A stretch of DNA of 64,000 nt from Biscogniauxia marginata (Eukaryota > Ascomycota > Sordariomycetes > Xylariales > Xylariaceae): assembly GCA_022695795.1 (NCBI GenBank), contig MU404083.1:62001-126000 (forward strand), written 5' to 3'. Below, in pieces: positions 57,770 through 64,000 of the stretch. The first letter of the stretch is position 1. The number at the start of each line of letters is the position of its first letter. The notes under the pieces are model-generated. The model searched no databases. It saw only the letters and a program-made list of their open reading frames with translations, and was not told the DNA's origin. Made by a program: the position numbers and the translations under genes.

Positions 57770-60552
57770 ATGGCGGACCAGCCGACACCACCGGCCGCGA
57801 TGTCTGCGGCGGCTGCAAGTAGCCCGTTACCCCCAGGTCAGCAGCAGCAACATCAGCAGCCAGAGGAACCCGCGCTTATCGCCGCGGTAGTTCCCGAAGA
57901 AGAGGTACGCCTTTTCTCCCTTTCTCTTTCTTCGTTTTTCTTCTTCTTTTCTTCGCAGAAGGGACTGGCGGAGAGATGGCGTTTTGAGATGAGAGAGCCG
58001 CAGATGAAGGAGTAAGTGAGCGAGCGAACTGCGCAACGGGAGTAAATTCGAAATTCTCGGTACCGCTAGGTGCGTCAAGCGGCGGAAGCGTTTTTTTTTT
58101 AAACTTTATTCGTCCGTTCGTCGGCACCGATTCGGATTTCCTACTGCCGGGAATGGAATGAGGATAGTGAAAATGAGAACGAGAGTGACAGTGAGACGGA
58201 GCGAGAGAAAGAAAAAAAAATACATGTAGACCTGAGGAACATATGAACTAACCATTTCTCTCTTATGAAATCCAGCTCGCTGAAGAAGATAACGACGATG
58301 GAGACTCGGCATTGGGAAGTGACGCGTAAGTTTACCTACCTACCTATTTGCCCCTTTTCCTTCTTTTTTCTCACCTTGCCTTTCCTATACTGACTCACCA
58401 CCCTTGTCCTCTGCCATACCTTGCACTGAACAACCCATACGCGCTCCTGGGTATAATGATGAGATGCGAGCTGAGCTAACAATCACCGACATAACAGCGC
58501 TAGCAGCACAAACTCCATCTCGGCGAGTATCATGGAGTACCGCACGATCCAGGGCCGGACGTACCACAGCGAACGCCACAACTCATCGTACTTCACGCCC
58601 AACGATGAGCAGCAGCTGCAGTCGCAGGACCTCACGTAAGTTTAGCCAGCCTCCGGCGTGGGACCTTTCTTCCCCCTTTATGTGTTCGTGTAGGAAGTTG
58701 AGCAGGATGAAAGCAGACCCGGAGCTCCGGTCTGGTCTAGAAGTTTGGGGTGCATATATGGTTTTATGTCAAAGAACGGGAAGGATGATTTAGATGGCGG
58801 ATCAACAGATACTGAAAGAGTGAGACTGACTAACGATGGGTTCTGCATGAATTAGTCACCACTATCTCATGGTGCTGCTTGACAACAAGCTCTACCTCCC
58901 GCCGATTAAGAGCGAGAATCTCGAAGTGAGTTGCCCGCGGACACAACCTGTTTTCTAGCACGAGCGGATATGTGTACCAGTATATCCGAATCGATGCACG
59001 GGGTGCATAATGACTTACACGTTACCTTGCCTGGCAGAAAGTATTGGATGTAGGAACAGGATCAGGTATGTACACCCACACGCGTGCGAGGGATCTTGCC
59101 TTGTAGCGTGTTATTTCGTGGCCTCCAGGACAACGTGCTAAGAAAGATACAGGAATATGGGCCATGTAGGTGGTTATTGCTTACCTATATCCATGACTTG
59201 CACCATCTAACCCTGATCAAAAAAAATATTTATCCCCCCCCAAAAACTAACACTACCCCCTATAGTGACCTAGCAGACCAATACCCGCACACCGAAATCA
59301 TCGGCACGGACCTCTCGCCCACGATGCCGCTCTGGGTGCCGCCGAACGTGAAGTTCGAGATCGACGACCTGACGCAGCCGTGGACGTGGGCGCCGAACTC
59401 GTTCGACCTGGTGCACGCGCGGTACCTGTTCGGGGCGGTGGCGGACTGGACCGAGCTGTTCCGGCAGGCGTACCGGTGCTGCAAGCCGGGGGGCTGGGTG
59501 CAGTCGGCCGAGGCCGACGTCGAGATCCTGAGCGACGACGGGACCGTGCTCCCCGACAGCGCCATGAACACCTTCTGGAACATGCTGTACCGCGAGGGCG
59601 GGCGCAAGCTCGGCGTCAGCTTCCAGGTTATCAAGGAAGGGCTGCAGCGCAAGGGCATGGAGGAGGCGGGGTTCGTGGACATACAGGAGCTCAATCATAA
59701 GGTGCGTTTATTTTTATTTTTTATGAATTCTATTTATTGTTCCCGATGATTTGTGACGTGATGTCGATGTGATGGAACGCCTAGGAGCTTTTTTCTTTTT
59801 ATATAGAGGTACCTACACATGACGGTTTGCTATGTCGTTGACTTCGCGGCACGTGAGGTAAAGCAAGGGATGAAAAAAAGGAGATATGGATATTCCGTCA
59901 GTCGGGGAGAGAGAGAGAGAGGGCATGGGATTCCTTGGATTTAAGTCGTTATCCTTGCTCCCGGGCTACTGCTGCTGCGGTACTATGTTGCACTACAGCG
60001 CTTGTCCACGGACACGGGGTATCATGTGATGATGATGTAGTGCACATGCTCTTCTTGGCTGCGACTGTGTGGTTCCAATTTTGATAGATCAGTGCATACT
60101 GACGCATATGCTGCCCTTTAGCTACCTTGCGGCGCCTGGCCCCAAGATCCGAAGCTCGCGGAGGTCGGCACGTACCTTCAGGCGACGATGCTGAACGACG
60201 TCGAAGGTAAGCTGGGAGCTCCTTTATAATCATCTGCATCTACCCCCTTCACTTTTTCTTTTTTTCTTTTTTAGGTTCCGATTTTACACAATCAGTTTCT
60301 ATCTTCCCCTCTCACTTTCCTTTCCCTTCCCTTCTCTTTCCCTCCCAACACTTATTACTCGTCATCCCCCTCCCCTCTCGCTGACGTATGAAACCAGGCT
60401 ACACCCTCTTTCTCTGGAACACCGTCGTGGGTGAGGACGCGCCGGGCTACCAGGAATCCCTAGCCTACATGCGCAGGGAGCTCAAGAGCAGGCGTATCCA
60501 CGGCTACATGAAGGTCCGGTACGTGTGGGGCCGGAAGCCGGAGAATGCTTGA
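57770..60552 (+). CDS. LaeA-like S-adenosylmethionine-dependent methyltransferase (nine exons)
   Basis: Putative nuclear or cytosolic methyltransferase of the LaeA/TAM-like group, whose members influence secondary metabolism and development; precise target unknown. Exons: 57770-57904, 58276-58325, 58498-58635, 58856-58925, 59038-59065, 59153-59165, 59266-59701, 60122-60206, 60398-60552, giving 369 residues. All introns are GT-AG and all phases match. The N-terminus is a Pro/Gln/Ala-rich disordered stretch and an acidic segment (LAEEDNDDGDSALGSDA). Then come GRTYHSERHNSSYFTPND and the SAM motif VLDVGTGSGIWAIDLADQYP at about 133-152, completed only by the 13-nt exon 6. GTDLSP, FDLVHARYLFG and KPGGWVQSAEAD follow, and the C-terminal PWP-like CGAWPQDPKLAEVG block is typical of this group. 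Exon 7 is far more GC-rich than its flanks. Confidence 0.85.
59153..59165 (+). other. 13-nt microexon in the LaeA-like gene
   Basis: The bases GAATATGGGCCAT, bounded by ACAG and GTAGGT, join a preceding G and a following T to encode Gly-Ile-Trp-Ala-Ile, the missing middle of the SAM motif between GTGS and DLADQ. Without it the flanking exons are out of frame: exon 5 leaves one base over and exon 7 starts with one base before its codon frame. Confidence 0.8.
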
Positions 60553-62495
60553 TTCTCCAAAGTTGTTCTCATTTCCTCCGAAGGAAAGCAGAAAAAAAGA
60601 AGAAAAAAAGAGGGGAAAATAAATTTCAACGCTGATCTTGCAGAGGCATCTTATGGAGGATATGTAGCGAGGTATTCAGTCGCGAAGATTACTAACCATG
60701 ATGAGGTGCGGAGCACGTACATGCATAGGAGAGGGTTTACCCAGATACATACATATATTGGTCGATTATCATGAGCATGGTGTACATAGCGGGAAGGTGC
60801 TGTTATACGCGAAGAGAAGAGCATTAGCATGGGGGTGCCATCAGTGCGTAGGATGTTAAAATAATAGAAATAGGGAAGGAAAAAAAAAAGAGGGGGAAGG
60901 GGGGGGAGAGAGAACCGAGTACATATTGGGTCCGTTGAGGAGTTTTTGTCTTCTTTCTTACACTTGACGAAATAATGAGCTATGATCGATTAATGAATAT
61001 TACGTGATGGCCTTGCTTCTCGCTCGTGCATATGGAGGATAGGGCGCAAGACTAGGGCTGGGTACAGTAAGCTAGCAGGTAGGGTAGGTAAGTAAGTAAG
61101 ATGCGGGCGATCAAGTCCCGTCGGTGTGATAACTCAGTATGGTGTTCATGTATGTGTGATGGGGGGCTCCTGGCTGGGGGAGCAAAGTCGAGCTCGTGCG
61201 AGTCTAGACGAAAAAAAACCAGTCCCCCTTTCCCTCCCCAAACGTCGCGACTTTCCTCTTACCCAATTTCATCGGCACATTGTCCCATACGAGCACCGAG
61301 CTAATAAGTCTACCACGCAGATGAACAGACGGGAGCCGACCTCCGATGCTTACTTTCCTTTCCAGCGCGTCCCGGTACTACGTCTCAGGTACCTAACCTA
61401 GGTAGGTAGGAACCCAAAGCCGGACGAGAACACAAGAAGGACCAACACGAACTGCATCCATCTCTGGGCAGCCTCAGGTATGGCTGGCGATGAGCCGCCT
61501 GCGAAACAACACGTCCCCGGCTTCCGCCGTCCATTATGATGCCCAGGAAACCCCGTGGACGTGTAACTAACCCCCGGGTTTGGTCTAGAAGCGCGGTGTA
61601 ACTGTATGTGATTCAGAGAGCGCTCGCGTAACCAAGGTGCGTCATAGATCAGGCGTCGGGCCCTGTCTCGACTGAACTTGGACTATATAGTCGGATTCCC
61701 CCTTCGAAGACACCATACAGGCGGCATCGGTTGATCTAACGGCCAGGCTAACGCCGGCTAGGTCTTGCGGTATCGTCTAAATGGAATGCGCACGTATGAG
61801 ACAACCAAACTTCTATAGCTTTACACGTCATAAGGATAAGATCGATGGTATATTGGTACAGTTAGCAGTATATGTGCTTCGCATATCTAGACGATTTATT
61901 ATACAAGCTGCAAGACGCAAAAGAAAAAAAAACCGGAAAAGAAAAAAGGATTCGTCGAGATCGTGATTAAATGATGCTATGGATTTTTAGTTCTGCTCGT
62001 CTGAGAACGAGCGAGGTATCGATGTCAGATGCCGTAACCTTCTCGCTCATAATATAGGTGATTGGAGTTAGTTCCTCTCGCCCATGTAATCGTGTATAAC
62101 ACAGCCCCAAACTCCCCAGGCCCTCTAGCCTGCCCACGAATGCCTATCCCAATAAGCACATTAATATACCTCCGAGGGGGACAACCCCTTTATGTAGGCT
62201 GTTGGTTGTAAACGCAATAACAGCTTTGAAACAGTATCATAACATATCCAACTGTCGACCCCCCAGTCTCCGGGCTAAGGATAATGACCGTCTTTGGGGA
62301 GAAGAGGATTGCCAAACTTTTTGAGCCTAGCCATGTCTCTACGACTCTAGAAGAATTCGTTTGAGAGCAGTGGCGGGACCAGCCAGTAAAGTAAGATGCC
62401 ACTGGGCATGTTGAAACATTATCTAACAATGATCATCGTAAAGGGGTAAAAGAACAGTCAAAAAGAGATAGTGGTCGTTAGCACAGGAGCACGTA
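60553..62495. other. Convergent intergenic region, no recognised gene
   Basis: 3' flanks of the LaeA-like gene and of PEX16. G- and A-rich tracts at 60880-60912. ORFs of 61-91 codons have no motif. No RNA gene found. Confidence 0.5.
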
Positions 62496-63656
62496 TCATG
62501 CACTGGTGCTGAAGTAGTAATTCTCCCATAGGTACTCGTAATCCTCCAGTATCCCGGAGACGAGACTGGGCATGCGACGCTGAACGCCATGCACCACGCC
62601 CTTGGTGAAGTTCTCGTAGAATGCGCCTCTCATCGCCCACCATCCGGCAGCCCAATACCTCTTGCCCCATTCTTCTTGCTCTAGGGCGGTGCTACGGAGG
62701 CTACGGTCCCGTAGCTGTCGGACGGTGTAGTCTATGCTTATGCCGATTAACCAGGGCGTCCAAGATTTCTTATCCTTGCTCCTTGACAACGCGGTGGCAT
62801 AGATCAACGGCGTGAGAATGTGCAAAATCTCTGCAGCCTGTCCGGAGCCCGATAGGGTATTGAGTAGCTTGGCCGCAGGCTTGATATCGTCGGCTGTCAA
62901 GACTCGGCTCTGCAGGTAAGAGCCGACGTCGCGTGGGCTCGGTAGGCTTGGGAGGGAAGAGCCGGTCCGTGGCATTATCCACTCCTTCTCGTGTGCTGCC
63001 TTGGCCGACTCGGACATGTGATTGACCTCCTCGCCCATCAGCTCTCGTAACATGGCACCGTCGTCTTCTTGGGACTCGTCAGGCGGCAGTGGTTCTCGCT
63101 CGGGGAGCACCGGGGTGACCAGAGGCCTCGAGTTAGTTATGCGCATCAGAAGCAGGCGGCATACGGCCTTGATAGCCTCCAAGACTATGACGACACGCCA
63201 GCGTATCCTCTCGCCCCGGCGCTTTGCAGCCATCTCCCACAGCAACTCGGTGTATTGGACGATCTGCAGCAGCAAGGCTACCCTCCGGTACAGCTTGCTC
63301 TTGGTGGTCCAGAACTGGGTGTAACGCGCGTGCGGACTCGGTATGCGGGGGGCAAGGGAGGGTATCTTGGCGAGAGCGCGGCGGAGGACGGCATCGTGGT
63401 AGAGGGAGAGAAGCTGGACGCCGGAATGGAGGGTCTCGGAGGCGATTTCGGCATCGCGAAAGCGGCCGGGGATTATGTAGGTCAAGGACCGCAGTGCGCT
63501 CTCGATCTGGGATACCTGGTGGGCGTTCTTGGTGATGAAGTCGCTGTACAGGTGCAACCACTTCGGAGGCATCGCCAACACGCTCTTGATGGGATTCCGC
63601 GATGGTTGACTCGTGCGCGAGATACTTCTTGTGGGGTTGTGGGATTGAGATGACAT
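62496..63656 (-). CDS. PEX16: Peroxisomal membrane protein Pex16
   Basis: Integral peroxisomal membrane peroxin that helps recruit Pex3 and membrane proteins; in filamentous fungi it also supports Woronin-body formation. Single exon. From the ATG at 63656 the protein has 386 residues; the Pex16 homology starts at MPPKWLHLYSDFITKNAHQV (ATG 63572, 358 residues). Family marks are ALRSLTYIIPGRF, AEIASETLHSGVQLLSLYHD, YTELLWEMAAKRRGERIRWR with a hydrophobic helix after it, and near the C-terminus the central span LHILTPLIYATALSR and FYENFTKGVV. The frame stays open upstream to 63974, but that part (63657-63974) looks like leader sequence, so I prefer the internal start. The C-terminus is intact. 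Confidence 0.9.
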   Translation of the reverse strand: MSSQSHNPTRSISRTSQPSRNPIKSVLAMPPKWLHLYSDFITKNAHQVSQIESALRSLTYIIPGRFRDAEIASETLHSGVQLLSLYHDAVLRRALAKIPSLAPRIPSPHARYTQFWTTKSKLYRRVALLLQIVQYTELLWEMAAKRRGERIRWRVVIVLEAIKAVCRLLLMRITNSRPLVTPVLPEREPLPPDESQEDDGAMLRELMGEEVNHMSESAKAAHEKEWIMPRTGSSLPSLPSPRDVGSYLQSRVLTADDIKPAAKLLNTLSGSGQAAEILHILTPLIYATALSRSKDKKSWTPWLIGISIDYTVRQLRDRSLRSTALEQEEWGKRYWAAGWWAMRGAFYENFTKGVVHGVQRRMPSLVSGILEDYEYLWENYYFSTSA

Positions 63657-64000
63657 CACCCGAGGATTAAAACAATTGGACAGGAATTGAAGCTGTAAAG
63701 GAAGGCATGCGCGGAGAAGAGAAAGATAGGATGGGAGGGCAAGTCGGAGGGCAGGTCGAAGAGCATGGATGGAGGATGGAAGCGGATGACCGATTGATGG
63801 ATGTGCAGGTTGTCGGGATTCGTTCGAAAAAGCCCAAAGGACGGGACGCCAAGACCAAATTGACAGCACTCCGTCGGCAGCTGCTGAAACCTTACTTCCA
63901 ACAGTCTTTGCCTCGGTATAAACTTTTAGCGGGAAGTAAAGATGCTTGGACCACATACGTCCGGTATCCGCCAAGTCTTGCCTCTTCTGTCAAGTCTACG
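63657..64000. other. Upstream region of PEX16
   Basis: Promoter and leader side of the minus-strand PEX16 gene; the open frame through it is read as non-coding by me. No other gene visible before the window ends. Confidence 0.5.

Noticed and set aside
57905..58015. Extension of LaeA-like exon 1 through 58015
   Set aside because: Ser/Phe-rich read-through of an intron with a clear GTACGC donor; the downstream exons only fit after splicing.
63657..63974. N-terminal extension of Pex16 to the ATG at 63974
   Set aside because: In-frame but with leader-like composition and no match to the family's N-terminus; kept only as an alternative.
1..64000. CRISPR array, rRNA or tRNA genes, bacterial operons
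   Set aside because: No regularly spaced repeats, no rRNA or cloverleaf found by eye; introns and gene families show a fungal nuclear genome.

Overview
The window is nuclear DNA of a filamentous ascomycete (Pezizomycotina, most likely a sordariomycete). The evidence is short GT-AG introns of about 55-140 nt, a family set typical of moulds (AA9 lytic polysaccharide monooxygenase, LaeA-like methyltransferase, HET-domain relic, Pex16, CENP-O/Mcm21, intradiol dioxygenase), and compact GC-rich genes set in AT-rich, gene-poor DNA. I cannot name the species from sequence alone.

Layout. 1-13 kb is a housekeeping/metabolic block: an SLC33-type acetyl-CoA transporter (-), a CENP-O/Mcm21 kinetochore protein (+), an epoxide hydrolase/dehalogenase-like enzyme (-), a putative alpha/beta-barrel protein (+), a CCDC97-like protein (+) and an intradiol ring-cleavage dioxygenase (-). 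13.8-16.7 kb holds decayed secondary-metabolism genes: an NRPS adenylation-carrier-condensation relic and, on the other strand, the tail of a thioredoxin-reductase-like gene. 16.7-22.5 kb has no gene I can recognise. 22.5-32 kb carries an AA9 monooxygenase, a GC-rich orphan, a sugar transporter (-), a DUF7726-like nuclear-type protein and a paraoxonase-family gene with every calcium ligand preserved. 32-39.5 kb is gene-poor, with a HET-domain pseudogene and a possible relic of a small cysteine-rich protein. 39.5-46.5 kb has an aldo/keto reductase, a 10-N assembly gap, a small secreted cysteine-rich protein, two tiny cysteine-rich ORFs and a cupin. 46.5-50.6 kb is gene-poor and contains a 125-bp solo LTR with a perfect 5-bp target duplication beside a broken gene. 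50.6-64 kb returns to core genes: ERG6, the PDH E1-beta subunit, a nine-exon LaeA-like methyltransferase and PEX16.

The live genes do not form one pathway. ERG6 (ergosterol), PDB1 (pyruvate to acetyl-CoA), the acetyl-CoA transporter and PEX16 are scattered housekeeping functions. The monooxygenase, dioxygenase, sugar transporter, paraoxonase-like enzyme and secreted protein suit a plant-associated or saprotrophic lifestyle (inference). The most informative structural points are exon-level: a 13-nt microexon that rebuilds the SAM-binding motif of the LaeA-like protein, a GC-AG intron, two introns that leave the reading frame open if retained, and the solo LTR. I found no convincing wholly new system.
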